Shown here piece by piece: positions 8,380 to 17,273 of a stretch of DNA of 64,000 nucleotides (positions are counted from its first letter, which is position 1; every line of letters starts with the position of its first letter). The stretch spans positions 4,214,501 to 4,278,500 of the forward strand of contig NZ_CP070506.1 in the NCBI RefSeq assembly GCF_016925675.1, read 5' to 3'. This DNA comes from Pseudomonas hygromyciniae (GTDB lineage Bacteria; Pseudomonadota; Gammaproteobacteria; Pseudomonadales; Pseudomonadaceae). The translations under genes were made by a program, and so were the position numbers. Under the pieces are notes generated by a model. That model had not been told where the DNA came from, searched no databases, and saw only the letters and a program-made list of their open reading frames with translations.

Positions 8380-8942
8380 AAGGCTGGCTGCTCCCATTTG
8401 ATGGCCTGCAGCGCGAGCCGATCGCCTTTGTCCAGGGCCTCATCGGCTCGTTGTTTCAGTTCATCCGCGCGCTGCAGCAACTGCATTTTGTACAGCACAA
8501 ACTCATCGCTAACTTTGCGCAGCTGTTGTGCCGAGTGCAGCACATACGCTTTTACGGCCCACACGTCCCGGCAGGGATACTCCACACTTTTTCCAAGCGA
8601 CACGGCGCCGGCCAGATTGATCTGGTCAGCCTGCTGGCTGCTATAAAGGTGTCGGGCGCCCAGGGCATTGGACCAAAACCCGCCGGTGATCGACGCTTCA
8701 CATTCGCGGTTGATCTCACTGGTAACGCGCTGGTGCAGCTTTTTGATTTCTTTAGCGGGGTCATCCGCGCTCCCCGTCGCAGGCACCACGACCGGACGGC
8801 CCGTCAACGGAGCCGGGGCTAATTGCATACCTGCCGCCTCGGCCGCTAACAAACTGTCGCGCTCTTCTTCGGTGATCTTGTGAGCCCCCTCATTCAGGCG
8901 AAAACCAAAACGCTGGTCCTTTTCAATCCAAGTGGCGTACAT
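8376..8942 (-). CDS. phage tail fibre assembly-region protein, DUF4376-like
   Basis: This 188-residue protein follows the tail fibre gene. The first ~50 residues (WIEKDQRFGFRLNEGAHKITEEE) resemble the N-terminal part of tail fibre assembly proteins. Residues ~75-170 (INRECEASITGGFWSNALG, then YSSQQADQINL) match the DUF4376 pattern seen at the C-terminus of many phage fibre-associated proteins. It probably acts as chaperone or adaptor for the preceding fibre. Confidence 0.75.
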   Translation of the reverse strand: MYATWIEKDQRFGFRLNEGAHKITEEERDSLLAAEAAGMQLAPAPLTGRPVVVPATGSADDPAKEIKKLHQRVTSEINRECEASITGGFWSNALGARHLYSSQQADQINLAGAVSLGKSVEYPCRDVWAVKAYVLHSAQQLRKVSDEFVLYKMQLLQRADELKQRADEALDKGDRLALQAIKWEQPAL

Positions 8943-8951
8943 GAGGGTTCC

Positions 8952-10820
8952 TTAAATCGGATCGCCGATCGCCAGCCAGTAGGCCGGCCCGACGTTGAGT
9001 GAGGTGGATTCGATAATGGCTTGGTTTTCCACGGTAAAACCGGTGCTGGTGACGCCGATCGGCGTGAAGTTACTAGTGCGCAAATTGCTGAACGTCGGGT
9101 ACGTCATGTTGCCGATAACCACGGGCTCACCGGAGAACTGCAGAGGGAACGTCACGTTGATGGAGCCGTCCGAAGGGACATTGGCTGTCTTGCCCATCTG
9201 CACCAGCTTGAAGCGCATACGGTTATCCGCCCCCCGCGCTGGAATCATCAGGTGGCTGGCGCTGGTGGAGCCCAGCAGGCCGTTCAGCAGGGTGTCAAAG
9301 GTGGGCATTTTGTGCGGCGCGCCACCGCTGACCATTTCGGGGATAGTCCCTAAACGCCCGCTGTCCAGCGATTCAACCCAAGGGGCCCAGGTATCGTTTT
9401 TCCCTCGCCACCAGGACTTCCCCGCATACACCGGCGTTGCGTAGGGCTCAGCAAATTGCTGCACCACGGTGATACCCGACTCTGACACGTTGCCGCGAAC
9501 GTACACACGGCAGTAGTAATACTGGTCATCGCCTGGCCCGCCTGGGTTTGTGCCGTGGATAAGCTTGTAATGCAGGCCTTCGTTAACCAGGGAATTCCAA
9601 TGCGTCGTCGGTGGTTCGATCTCTGAAGAAATACGAAAATGCCGGCTTGTAGCGGCGATCGGACTACCGAAGTCACCCGGAATCAAAGCGTCCAGGACTC
9701 CCAGTTCACGAATTTTCTTGGGTTTGCTGCCGGAGACGACTTGGCCGCGCTCATTGACCTTGACCAGTGTGTACGGGCCCTCTGCCGTGCCAAGGTTGAG
9801 AGTTTCCATGGCGTTTTTTAACGCCTTGGTACTGGCCAGTACCTCACTGCTATCTGAGGCTGGATCATCACTGATGGCGTTGGGAAGCTTGCCCAACCCC
9901 ACGTCATCCTTGGTGGTAGCCCGTGCGCGCAGTTTGGAGTAGTCCCCTGATCGAGCGGCGAAGTGCTCCACCAGCGGCCCGTCGATTGGCTCGACCTTGC
10001 GCAGGTCAGTAATGGCCCCAGATGCAGACAACTGCGCCAGCGGCACGCAGTAATGACGAGCGCCGGCGCTGTCGGTGTAATCGGATTGGGCAGCGGCAAA
10101 TACCAGTTTCCAACTTACGACCAGATCACTGAGTTCCCGCTGCAACACGACATCCAGCCAGGCGGTGGTCGGGAAGCTCGTCGGGGTCACAGCGGTCGTC
10201 GCGGGATTGTAGAGGCGCACGCCCTCAATGTAGGCAGTACCGCCATTCAGCAAGTAAGTGGCCCCCGATTTGTCCAACTGCAGGCCGGCGCCAAAAAAAC
10301 AGGCTCGGCCAAAAATGTCACGATTGCTCAGACGCTCGCGCTCATCAATCCCCGCCAGGCGTACCGTAAAGTCGTGCTGCCAGGTGCTGGCATCGATACT
10401 GATATTGGTCAGCGCCTGGGCACCGTCGAAAGCCACCAGGAAGTTGCGCGTGATGTTGTTCCCCACCTGGTGCGGCGGGATATACCGGCGCTTTTGCTGC
10501 AGCGGAACGTACGCCACCGAAAACAACACGCCGCCGTCGCTCTCCAGGCCTATCCAGTTGAAATCCCAGTCACCCAGGTCGGAGCCCAACTGGCAGCTGT
10601 ACACCACCTGGTTGGGGTTCACGTAGCCGGCGTTTTCCGCCGGCATCTGGTACACGTGCACGATCTGGCCCGCCGGTGGCTTACCTGCAGCACGGTCAAC
10701 AGGCGCCTGCGGGTTCAGCCCGGGCACATTGGCAAAGATGAATCGACTGATAACCAGGGGTTGCTTGGCGCCCTGCTGGCGGGCAATAAGGCTTTCGCCT
10801 GCGAGGGTGATGTTGGCCAT
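8952..10820 (-). CDS. tail fibre (receptor-binding) protein
   Basis: This 622-residue protein starts at ATG 10820 (MANITLAGES); upstream codons give an unnatural leader. The N-terminal ~200 residues resemble the P2-type fibre base that attaches to the baseplate. Residues ~300-350 carry the domain often found in fibre shafts (DVGLGKLPNAISDDP). The last ~60 residues (VTFPLQFSGEPVVIGNMTYP, ending YWLAIGD) look like the gp53-like receptor-binding tip. It is followed by the DUF4376 assembly gene. It determines host range on the cell surface. Confidence 0.85.
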   Translation of the reverse strand: MANITLAGESLIARQQGAKQPLVISRFIFANVPGLNPQAPVDRAAGKPPAGQIVHVYQMPAENAGYVNPNQVVYSCQLGSDLGDWDFNWIGLESDGGVLFSVAYVPLQQKRRYIPPHQVGNNITRNFLVAFDGAQALTNISIDASTWQHDFTVRLAGIDERERLSNRDIFGRACFFGAGLQLDKSGATYLLNGGTAYIEGVRLYNPATTAVTPTSFPTTAWLDVVLQRELSDLVVSWKLVFAAAQSDYTDSAGARHYCVPLAQLSASGAITDLRKVEPIDGPLVEHFAARSGDYSKLRARATTKDDVGLGKLPNAISDDPASDSSEVLASTKALKNAMETLNLGTAEGPYTLVKVNERGQVVSGSKPKKIRELGVLDALIPGDFGSPIAATSRHFRISSEIEPPTTHWNSLVNEGLHYKLIHGTNPGGPGDDQYYYCRVYVRGNVSESGITVVQQFAEPYATPVYAGKSWWRGKNDTWAPWVESLDSGRLGTIPEMVSGGAPHKMPTFDTLLNGLLGSTSASHLMIPARGADNRMRFKLVQMGKTANVPSDGSINVTFPLQFSGEPVVIGNMTYPTFSNLRTSNFTPIGVTSTGFTVENQAIIESTSLNVGPAYWLAIGDPI

Positions 10821-10830
10821 GGAAGGGTTC

Positions 10831-11355
10831 CTACAGATAGGCAACCAGCGTTTGCTGATCGTCATTGAAGTGAACGGTGGCGGCATGGACGGCCACCGGC
10901 GTTAAGGTGATGAAGTCATACCGGCGGCAGGTGCGCCCGTAGTGCTGGATCAGCACGCGTAATAGCTCTGGGTTCTGCGAGAGCTGCGAGTCGGAAAAAC
11001 GCAGCAGCACCACGTCCCAATCCCGGCCGGCCATCCGCTCGTCAATTTCGACGTAGCCAACCCCAAGGCGCTGCAAAATGCGTTTCATGCCGGCGGTGCT
11101 GCCCGCGTCTACCGCGTTGATGAACGCGTATTTCACGCGCAGGCGAAACAGACTTTCAGGCTCGCCCTTGAAGCGGGTTATATCGCGCTGCCAGGCCAGC
11201 AGCTCCAGCACGCTGATATGGCAGGTATCGGCATCCATCTGCAGTAACGGCCAGCGCAACCAGCCCTCGACCCTTTCCCACCAGGACTGAGCCGCCGCCT
11301 TGAGCTTGGTCAGCTCGGCGCCATCGAGCCAGAAAGGCAGTTCGATCTTAATCAT
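10831..11355 (-). CDS. phage tail protein I (gpI-like, baseplate)
   Basis: This 174-residue protein matches P2 tail protein I in size, position (after baseplate J, before the fibre) and pattern: early W-rich helix (SWWERVEGWLRWPL), LLAWQRDITRF, then RLRVKYAFINAVDAGS. In P2-type phages gpI connects the baseplate wedge to the tail fibre. The start overlaps the end of gene J by 8 bp. Confidence 0.85.
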   Translation of the reverse strand: MIKIELPFWLDGAELTKLKAAAQSWWERVEGWLRWPLLQMDADTCHISVLELLAWQRDITRFKGEPESLFRLRVKYAFINAVDAGSTAGMKRILQRLGVGYVEIDERMAGRDWDVVLLRFSDSQLSQNPELLRVLIQHYGRTCRRYDFITLTPVAVHAATVHFNDDQQTLVAYL

Positions 11356-12523
11356 GCAGCAGTACCTCCAAGGTCTGGATCCGCGGAATGTTCAGCTCGC
11401 TGATGATGTCGGCCGTGGCGAACCGCAAAGAATCGATCCCCGCAAACTGCTGATGAAGCTCTTCGCCCAGGCGGCTGAATGAAAAGCGCGACTGGGGGTA
11501 GGTCAGCGTCGGTTGGAAGTCGCTGGCAGTGCTTTCTCGAAAGGCTGCGCGGACGAACAGCTCGGCGTTTTCCCTGAGTGCTTCACGCTGCTCGACGGTC
11601 AGCGTGGAACGCGGCCAGATCTCCAACTTCAGCACGTGCTGGGTTTCCGGCATGACCATCACCAACAAGTCATCGCCGTGGCCATGGTTGCCTTGGTCGC
11701 GAATATGCGCGTTGATTTGCTCCAGGTAGGTCGCCGCCGGCACGTCCGCTTCAAACAGCACATAGGCATTGGCGCTGCCTGGGCCACGTGGTGCGCCATG
11801 TTCGAAATACACACCATCGGGGCGCACACCAGGAAAGGCGGCGATCATGGCGCGGTATACCGCATCGGTGTGCCACTGGTTGACCGCTGAAAACTGGTTG
11901 CGGGTGCGCAAGCGCAACTCGTCGTTGGGCTCAGGATCGGCACCAGGTGTGGTCAACCAACCGTCGCTATTCACAACCTGGGCAATGCCCGGTACCGGAA
12001 CGGGAAGAATCGCGTAGTAACCCGGGGCCAAATTGAAACCGGCGCCGGCCTCGACCGCTTCGACCGGGATCTGCTGCTGCATCAGTCCGTCAGCGAAAAT
12101 GCCCACCGCCGTGGTCACTACCTGGTAAACATGGCCGTTAATCGGGGCGGATTGCACCAATGTCCCGGCCGGTACTTCCAGGGCGCCGCCGGCGGCTTCG
12201 CGGGTGAACAGCAAAAAACCCTTGGCCTTGGTCGCGCCCTTACGCTCGACGTTGACGGCCCAGGCCTGCATATCGAGCCAGGCGTCTACAGCGGTCTTGA
12301 CGAAAAAGTTGGGCAGCACCGTGGCCACGAAAAATTCCAAGATCCACAGCACTGGCTTGGTCACCAGGGCGCGCACCACACGCCAGAACGGCGAATAGGC
12401 GCTGGTGTTGCTCAATTTGCTGCCCTGGGCGGCCACCTCTTTTTCCCACGCCTGCAGGAGCCCCGCCTCGGTCGTGGGAATGCCGGCGTCGGCCAGCGCC
12501 TGCTTGAAATCTACGTCGCTCAC
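11348..12523 (-). CDS. baseplate assembly protein J
   Basis: This 391-residue protein has the baseplate-J pattern: an N-terminal helical region (~1-90), then VPAGTLVQSAPINGHVYQVV, EAGAGFNLAPG, and the C-terminal wedge domain with NDELRLRTRNQF and MVMPETQHVL. It builds the wedge of the contractile-tail baseplate. The start overlaps the previous stop by 4 bp. Confidence 0.88.
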   Translation of the reverse strand: MSDVDFKQALADAGIPTTEAGLLQAWEKEVAAQGSKLSNTSAYSPFWRVVRALVTKPVLWILEFFVATVLPNFFVKTAVDAWLDMQAWAVNVERKGATKAKGFLLFTREAAGGALEVPAGTLVQSAPINGHVYQVVTTAVGIFADGLMQQQIPVEAVEAGAGFNLAPGYYAILPVPVPGIAQVVNSDGWLTTPGADPEPNDELRLRTRNQFSAVNQWHTDAVYRAMIAAFPGVRPDGVYFEHGAPRGPGSANAYVLFEADVPAATYLEQINAHIRDQGNHGHGDDLLVMVMPETQHVLKLEIWPRSTLTVEQREALRENAELFVRAAFRESTASDFQPTLTYPQSRFSFSRLGEELHQQFAGIDSLRFATADIISELNIPRIQTLEVLLHD

Positions 12524-12837
12524 AAATCCACCTCAATATCGCCGAATTTCAGGGTTGTCGCCGTGACCAGGTACTGGCCTGGCTGCAGCTGGGTGATCTG
12601 CGCCGTGCCCGGTACCAGGCGTTCGTCGGCCTCCACCAGCAGTTCCAGTTGTTGGATACAGTCGCGTTGCTTGAGCCGATCGCGCTCGGCCACCAGGGTG
12701 ACCAGCAGGCCGCTGTCGCGGATCATGTGAGCGATGTCCTGGGCGATGCTGGCCCGGTCATCGATCAGCAGCGGCTGACGCGACGGATCCAGCACCAGGT
12801 CATTGCCGACAATCAGAAGATCGATGTATTCGCTCAT
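12520..12837 (-). CDS. DUF2590 family phage protein (gpW position)
   Basis: This 105-residue protein contains LVLDPSRQPLLIDDRASIAQ followed by helices and a beta-rich end, typical of DUF2590 proteins of HP1-like phages. It occupies the slot of the gpW/gp25-type baseplate protein just before J, so a wedge role is likely. Both ends overlap neighbours by 4 bp. Confidence 0.75.
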   Translation of the reverse strand: MSEYIDLLIVGNDLVLDPSRQPLLIDDRASIAQDIAHMIRDSGLLVTLVAERDRLKQRDCIQQLELLVEADERLVPGTAQITQLQPGQYLVTATTLKFGDIEVDL

Positions 12838-14819
12838 CCGCCCACCGACATGGCGACCATGTTTTCCATCTCCAGGGAGGTCATAGGCTTGCTGTTGTGG
12901 ATCTCGACTTTCTCCACGTGCATGCCCTTGTTCTGGCTGCTGTTGTTGTTCTGGATGCTGGTCAGCAGTCCGCCCTGGGGCACGGCGTTGGGCCGCGCCG
13001 GCGACAGGCTTGGAATGGCCGCGTTGATGGTCTGTTGGGCCCGCTGCGCCGCTGCAGCGCTGTCCATGGTGTTAACGCCAATGTCGGTACCGGGCACCTC
13101 GGGCATGGCGCCAAAGCGGGTTTCAATGTCGACGCCGGGGATCTTGTTCAGCATCTCGATCAGACTGTTGATGGCCGTATGAAAGATCGCCACGATCCCG
13201 TCCCATGCGGCCTTGGCCATCCCTGACCAGCCGCCCATCGAGGCGAACCAGTCCGACAGTGCGGTGAGCTGGTCGCTGACCCACTTGAACGCCTCGCTGT
13301 TCATCAGCGCGGCCGTCCACTCGTCCCAGTACACAACGGCGGCGACCACCGCCGCGACCAGGGCCAGAACGCCAATCACGACCCACACCACCGGGTTGGC
13401 CAGCAGTGCCGCGTTGACCAGCCAGATCGCGCCCTGCCACAACATCATTACGCCGCGCACCAGGCCAAGCACCGCGGTCAAGCCGTAAACCACGGTGATA
13501 TAGGTCAGCATGATCAGCTTCTGCATCAGGAACACGGCGGTGGTCCGAAGGCTGATCATCTGCACCACTTTCCAGACCGTCACCATGGCCAGCCAGGCCA
13601 TACGGCCGGCGCCCACCGCGAAGGTCAGCAAGGACATGACAGCGATCAGAGCCAGGATCGTCAGCGTGACGATGCCGATCACCCGGGCAATGTTGGGGAA
13701 CATCTGAGTCCAGCGAGTCATGGTGCCGGCAATGCCCGATAGCTTGGCCATCAGCGGCGTCAGGATAGGGATCAGCGCCTGGCCGAAGGCAATACGCAGC
13801 GCCTCGACTGCAGCACCGAACTGCTGCCAGGGGTCGACCATGGCCATTGCCATGTTCTGCGCGTCCTCAAGGCCGCGCACCTTGCCCAGCTTGTCCATGC
13901 CGTTGCGTAGGCGATCGGTGTCCTTGGCCAGGGAGCTGATCACCTGGGCGCCCTCCCCGCCGAACGCTTCCATCAGTTTGGCACTGGCCGACGCGCTGGT
14001 CAGATCGCCCAGTTTGCCCTGCAGCTTGTCCATGATCTGCAGCATGGGCAGCGCTTTGCCGTTGGAGTCGGTGAACTTCAGGCCCATTTTTTCGGACGCA
14101 GCGCCCAGGTTCTCGAAGAACGCCTTGTAGCGCCCGCCGGCGTCGCCGCCTTCCATGGTGCTGCTCAGCGAACCGATTACCGCGAACTGCTCGGCAATAT
14201 CGACGCCGGCAGCGGTCGCGATGGAACCTACTTCCTTAAAGGCGTCCTTGAGCTGGGCGCCGTCGGTGCGGAACAGCTGCACAGCCAGGGCAGTCTGCCC
14301 ACCGAGTTTTTCAACCCATTCGCCCTTGCCCATGGCGTCAGCCTGGCCTTTGAACAGGTTGTACATGGTGCCCACGTAGGCGCCCATGGTCTCGGCGTCG
14401 GATTTGGTGGCCTTGGCCAACAGGTTGCTGGTGTTCGTGAAGGTGGCCAACTGGCTGCCGGTCAGCCCCTTGATTGCGCCCTCAATGCTGTAGGCAGACG
14501 CCACAAAATCCCGGGCGTTCTCGCCATAGTTCACCGAGAACTCAAGGGCCTTTTGATTCAGCGCGGTTAGCGCGTCTTCGGCCACACCCAATGATTTGAC
14601 CTCGCCCAGGGCGCGGTTCATCTCCAGCGCCGGCTGCAGCGACTCGTTGATGCCGACGAAAGCGCCCGTCACACCGGCCAGCCCCATGCCCATGGTCTTG
14701 ATGTTCTTTTCGCTTTGCTCGGTCAGCTCGGAAAAGCCCATCTTCACCTTGCCCAGGGGCGCGGTGACCTTGTCGGTCAGGGCCAGGATGAAGTCCAGGC
14801 GGGCGCTACGATCGGCCAT
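12834..14819 (-). CDS. tail tape measure protein
   Basis: At 661 residues this is the longest tail gene. The N-terminal part (ILALTDKVTAPLGKVKMGFS) and the TP901-type core (TNTSNLLAKATKSDAETMGA, VGTMYNLFKGQADAMG) identify the family. Four to five hydrophobic segments lie around residues 355-510, a feature of tape measures that enter the host membrane during DNA injection. It sits directly after the frameshifted chaperone, as in most tailed phages. Its length sets tail length. Confidence 0.93.
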   Translation of the reverse strand: MADRSARLDFILALTDKVTAPLGKVKMGFSELTEQSEKNIKTMGMGLAGVTGAFVGINESLQPALEMNRALGEVKSLGVAEDALTALNQKALEFSVNYGENARDFVASAYSIEGAIKGLTGSQLATFTNTSNLLAKATKSDAETMGAYVGTMYNLFKGQADAMGKGEWVEKLGGQTALAVQLFRTDGAQLKDAFKEVGSIATAAGVDIAEQFAVIGSLSSTMEGGDAGGRYKAFFENLGAASEKMGLKFTDSNGKALPMLQIMDKLQGKLGDLTSASASAKLMEAFGGEGAQVISSLAKDTDRLRNGMDKLGKVRGLEDAQNMAMAMVDPWQQFGAAVEALRIAFGQALIPILTPLMAKLSGIAGTMTRWTQMFPNIARVIGIVTLTILALIAVMSLLTFAVGAGRMAWLAMVTVWKVVQMISLRTTAVFLMQKLIMLTYITVVYGLTAVLGLVRGVMMLWQGAIWLVNAALLANPVVWVVIGVLALVAAVVAAVVYWDEWTAALMNSEAFKWVSDQLTALSDWFASMGGWSGMAKAAWDGIVAIFHTAINSLIEMLNKIPGVDIETRFGAMPEVPGTDIGVNTMDSAAAAQRAQQTINAAIPSLSPARPNAVPQGGLLTSIQNNNSSQNKGMHVEKVEIHNSKPMTSLEMENMVAMSVGG

Positions 14820-14826
14820 GTGGTTC

Positions 14827-15284
14827 CTATCCGTTCAACGCACGGGCAATGCCGCTTGCAACGGCAAATTCCATGCGTTTCCAGTGTTCGTCTTCCAGCC
14901 ACTTGGCCGTGCCCATGTTTTCAATGCTGGGCTCGGCGCCTGGTAGCCAACGGTTGGTCAAGGCCAGTAACTGGCCCAGGCCGTCTTCGGTCAGGCGGTC
15001 AGCGTGCTCAAGGGCTTTTTTACGATGATCTCGACGTCGGGCGCGTACTCCTCGAGGAGCGCGCCGGCCACCTGCATAGTCATCACCGGGTTGGCCAGCA
15101 GCTCACGCAGACCGGCTTTTTCAGCCGGCAGCACGGTGCTGCTCAGCAGGTTGAAAGACGGTGCGACCTTGTTATTGGCGGTCATGGCGTTGAAGTACTT
15201 GGTCACGTCCTGGGGCGTCAGGGTGAAGGTGAATTCCTTGGTGCCGATTTCCAGGGTGATTTCGCGGGCTTGGGTCTGGCTCAT
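14827..15284 (-). CDS. tail assembly chaperone, -1 frameshift fusion product (G-T type)
   Basis: After the A AAA AAG slippery heptamer (15021-15015) a -1 slip continues as ALEHADRLTEDGLGQLLALT and stops at the TAG at 14827-14829, only 7 bases before the tape-measure ATG. The fused product would be about 151 residues. The extension has helix-forming sequence rich in Trp and charged residues (TNRWLPGAEPS, WLEDEHWKRME) and no start codon of its own near its beginning, so it can only be made by frameshifting. Programmed -1 shifting at this gene is conserved in tailed phages. Confidence 0.78.
14991..15284 (-). CDS. tail assembly chaperone, short (zero-frame) product
   Basis: A 97-residue protein (ITLEIGTKEFTFTLTPQDVT, NPVMTMQVAGALLEEYAP) of the phage putative tail assembly chaperone type, placed just before the tape measure. 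The zero frame stops at 14991-14993, 24 bases after an A AAA AAG heptamer on the minus strand (15021 to 15015). It corresponds to the G protein of the G/G-T pair that chaperones the tape measure while the tube polymerises. Confidence 0.85.
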   Translation of the reverse strand: MSQTQAREITLEIGTKEFTFTLTPQDVTKYFNAMTANNKVAPSFNLLSSTVLPAEKAGLRELLANPVMTMQVAGALLEEYAPDVEIIVKKPLSTLTA

Positions 15285-15327
15285 TGTTCGTATCCGTTGT
15301 GGTGGTTTTTTTAAAGGCGGTTTCGGG

Positions 15328-15783
15328 TCAGCGCAGGCACACCTGGTGCACGTAGTCCTGCAGGCCCAGGATCATTTGCTTACTGAGGGCAAGCTGATCT
15401 CTGAGGGTGAAATAATCCGGTCGAGCGTCTGCTGCGAGTTCGGCGGTTTTTGCATCAGCCACGCCGCCGGCGCTGGTTTTTTCGGTGCCGGCGGCGCTGC
15501 AGGTGGCGTTGATACGCAGCCGCTGACGGCGATCGTCAACAGCGCGCTGCAGCTCAAGGTTTGAAGCGCGTTCATGGTCCAGCTCCAGGGTTCGTTTAAG
15601 ATCGATCGCGTCACGGTTGGCCAGCATTTCGCCGCTAATGCGGGCGGCTTCGCGTAGGCCCGTCACTTCGAACAGGGCGTTGTCACGTTCCTGGCGTGCT
15701 GTGTCGCGCTGTCCTTCCAGGATGTCGAAGCCGATAAATGCGACCACGCACAGCAGCAGCGGAAACAGGATCTCGCGCAGCAT
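15328..15783 (-). CDS. Rz-like inner-membrane spanin
   Basis: This 151-residue protein starts at ATG 15783, overlapping the endolysin stop (TGATG). It has an N-terminal membrane anchor (about residues 5-21) followed by a long charged helical region (LEGQRDTARQERDNALFEV), the architecture of i-spanins. The o-spanin Rz1 is encoded inside it in another frame. Together they fuse inner and outer membranes in the last step of lysis. Confidence 0.85.
   Translation of the reverse strand: MLREILFPLLLCVVAFIGFDILEGQRDTARQERDNALFEVTGLREAARISGEMLANRDAIDLKRTLELDHERASNLELQRAVDDRRQRLRINATCSAAGTEKTSAGGVADAKTAELAADARPDYFTLRDQLALSKQMILGLQDYVHQVCLR
15372..15575 (-). CDS. Rz1-like outer-membrane spanin lipoprotein, nested in Rz
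   Basis: A 67-residue frame fully inside the Rz gene. ATG 15575 begins MNALQTLSCSALL, followed by lipobox VSGC and a proline-rich segment (STPPAAPPAPKKPAP), the exact hallmark of Rz1 proteins. The mature lipoprotein would be about 48 residues. Confidence 0.85.
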   Translation of the reverse strand: MNALQTLSCSALLTIAVSGCVSTPPAAPPAPKKPAPAAWLMQKPPNSQQTLDRIISPSEISLPSVSK

Positions 15784-16316
15784 CACAAGCCCTCCGCGCA
15801 CATGGCCGCTTCGGCGCGCCGGCGAGCGTGCAGGCCCGGAACAAAGCGCTTACGGCCCTGGGCGTCAGTGACCGACGACCACACCGGGCTCTTGCCGTCG
15901 GGGCCCCAGGCGAGTGCCTTGCAGCCTTCGGCGATCTTGCCGGCATTGATCAAGCCCACGGCGCGACTGGCGCAGGTGCTGGGCGTACCAAAGTTGTGGC
16001 CATGGCTGCTCAGGGCGTCGAAGGTCTTCTGCCCGATCGCAGGATTGGTCAGGCAGTCGGCCAGCGCCAGTTGGCCTTTCTCGACCACCAGTTGCTCCAC
16101 CTCGGCGCAGCGCGCCGGCGACCAGTAGTCACCCACGATCAAGGGGTACGGGCTGGTATAACGGGTGATGCCCTTGCACACCGTTGGCAGGCCACGGGCC
16201 AAGCGATCGGCGTAGACGACGTTTTGACCCTCCCCTTCCCACTTGCCCAGGAAGGCGAGCAAAGGGGCGCTGGCCAGCACCAGGGCACCGGCGGCGATCT
16301 TGTTGCGCAGGCTCAT
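15783..16316 (-). CDS. phage endolysin, lysozyme GH24 type with N-terminal signal anchor
   Basis: This 177-residue muramidase has the GH24 pattern WEG...D...T with candidate catalytic residues E27, D37 and T45; the spacing is slightly longer than in T4 or R21 lysozymes. Residues 6-23 are hydrophobic and Ala/Gly-rich, resembling a signal-anchor-release sequence, so export by Sec and pinholin-type activation are possible. It is flanked by the holin candidate and Rz/Rz1. Confidence 0.85.
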   Translation of the reverse strand: MSLRNKIAAGALVLASAPLLAFLGKWEGEGQNVVYADRLARGLPTVCKGITRYTSPYPLIVGDYWSPARCAEVEQLVVEKGQLALADCLTNPAIGQKTFDALSSHGHNFGTPSTCASRAVGLINAGKIAEGCKALAWGPDGKSPVWSSVTDAQGRKRFVPGLHARRRAEAAMCAEGL

Positions 16317-16609
16317 GGGAACAGGATCCGCAACAGCGCAGGCCCGACCATCTGCGCGACCACACCCAGCACCGTCAGCACCGCCAACATGCGGGTGACC
16401 TTGGTGCCGATGTCGGACACGGTGGCGGTTAGCTCACGCTGGCCATCGTTCAAATCCGAGAGCTGTACCGCCATGTGTTCGAATTCGCCTTCCAACCGGG
16501 TGACACGGGTCGGCACGGTTTCGTGGCGTTCTTCCAGGTCGCTGACGCGGTGCTCAAGCACCGCGAAACGGCTTTCCAGGGTGCCTTTGGGCTTGGCGCG
16601 TGCGGTCAT
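16313..16609 (-). CDS. holin candidate, coiled coil with C-terminal membrane helix
   Basis: This 98-residue protein has a heptad-rich helix at about residues 12-68 (SRFAVLEHRVSDLEERHETV) and a single hydrophobic segment at about 75-96. It lies directly before the endolysin with a 4-bp overlap, the usual holin slot. Coiled-coil tail-anchored proteins of this design are often annotated as phage holins or DUF1640-like, but I cannot show pore-forming function. Confidence 0.65.
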   Translation of the reverse strand: MTARAKPKGTLESRFAVLEHRVSDLEERHETVPTRVTRLEGEFEHMAVQLSDLNDGQRELTATVSDIGTKVTRMLAVLTVLGVVAQMVGPALLRILFP

Positions 16610-16818
16610 CGGCGCTGTCCTTGCTCAACAAGTGATTGGCATGGAACACAGCGAGTCATCCCGCCCAGGGCCTGGCGCTTTTCCGGGATCTGCTTATCGC
16701 AGTCTTCGCAGTGGGTCAGGCTTGGCCCGCTCGGCCGTGCTGCAGCAAGTGCGGCCGCGATCGCCGCGTCACGCTGACGTTGTTCCAGGGCCTGGGCGCG
16801 ATCGAACGGGCAAACCAT
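16606..16818 (-). CDS. TraR/DksA-type zinc finger protein
   Basis: This 70-residue protein has a four-cysteine zinc finger, C37-x2-C40-x16-C57-x2-C60 (HCEDCDKQIPEKRQALGG, RCVPC), typical of the short TraR/DksA family. Such phage proteins can bind the RNA polymerase secondary channel and modulate transcription. The start and stop overlap the tube and holin-candidate genes by 3-4 bp, so it is co-translated with late genes. Confidence 0.85.
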   Translation of the reverse strand: MVCPFDRAQALEQRQRDAAIAAALAAARPSGPSLTHCEDCDKQIPEKRQALGGMTRCVPCQSLVEQGQRR

Positions 16819-17267
16819 CAGCGCAGGCCCTCGATCTCTGCAGCAGCCAGGTACGGCACGCCGTTGACGCGGATAAAGTCCGGGCTGGTGACATCAAAAG
16901 GCACCTTGTGTTTGGACTTCTCGCCACCTTTTGGGTCGACGCTCAGCAGGCTGGACACCTTCAACTTGCAGCCGAAGGCCTCAATGCGCAGCTCTTCGTC
17001 GCCGGCCTTGGCGAAGAACACCGAGTCGAAGGGCTCCAACTGGCGGAAGCTACCGGCAATGCGTGCGGCCTCGATCAGCAGGTTGAAGTTGCTGGTGTCG
17101 AATTCGAATTCACCACTGCACGACACATCGCCGTCGACGTGCCCGTTGGGCACACCCCGGGATTGCGCCACGGCAGTGTTATCGGTGATGTCCAGGGTGC
17201 AGCTTTCAACGTGGATCTGCAGATCGCCCAGGTTGATGTCGAAGTTTTTACCGCCAATACGGGACAT
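16818..17267 (-). CDS. tail tube protein, DUF2597 family
   Basis: This 149-residue protein (RIGGKNFDINLGDLQIHVES, then DGDVSCSGEFEFDTSNF) matches the DUF2597 family of HP1-like phages. Position right after the sheath and the beta-rich composition indicate the tube of the contractile tail. It starts 6 bp after the sheath stop. Confidence 0.85.
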   Translation of the reverse strand: MSRIGGKNFDINLGDLQIHVESCTLDITDNTAVAQSRGVPNGHVDGDVSCSGEFEFDTSNFNLLIEAARIAGSFRQLEPFDSVFFAKAGDEELRIEAFGCKLKVSSLLSVDPKGGEKSKHKVPFDVTSPDFIRVNGVPYLAAAEIEGLR

Positions 17268-17273
17268 ACGGGA

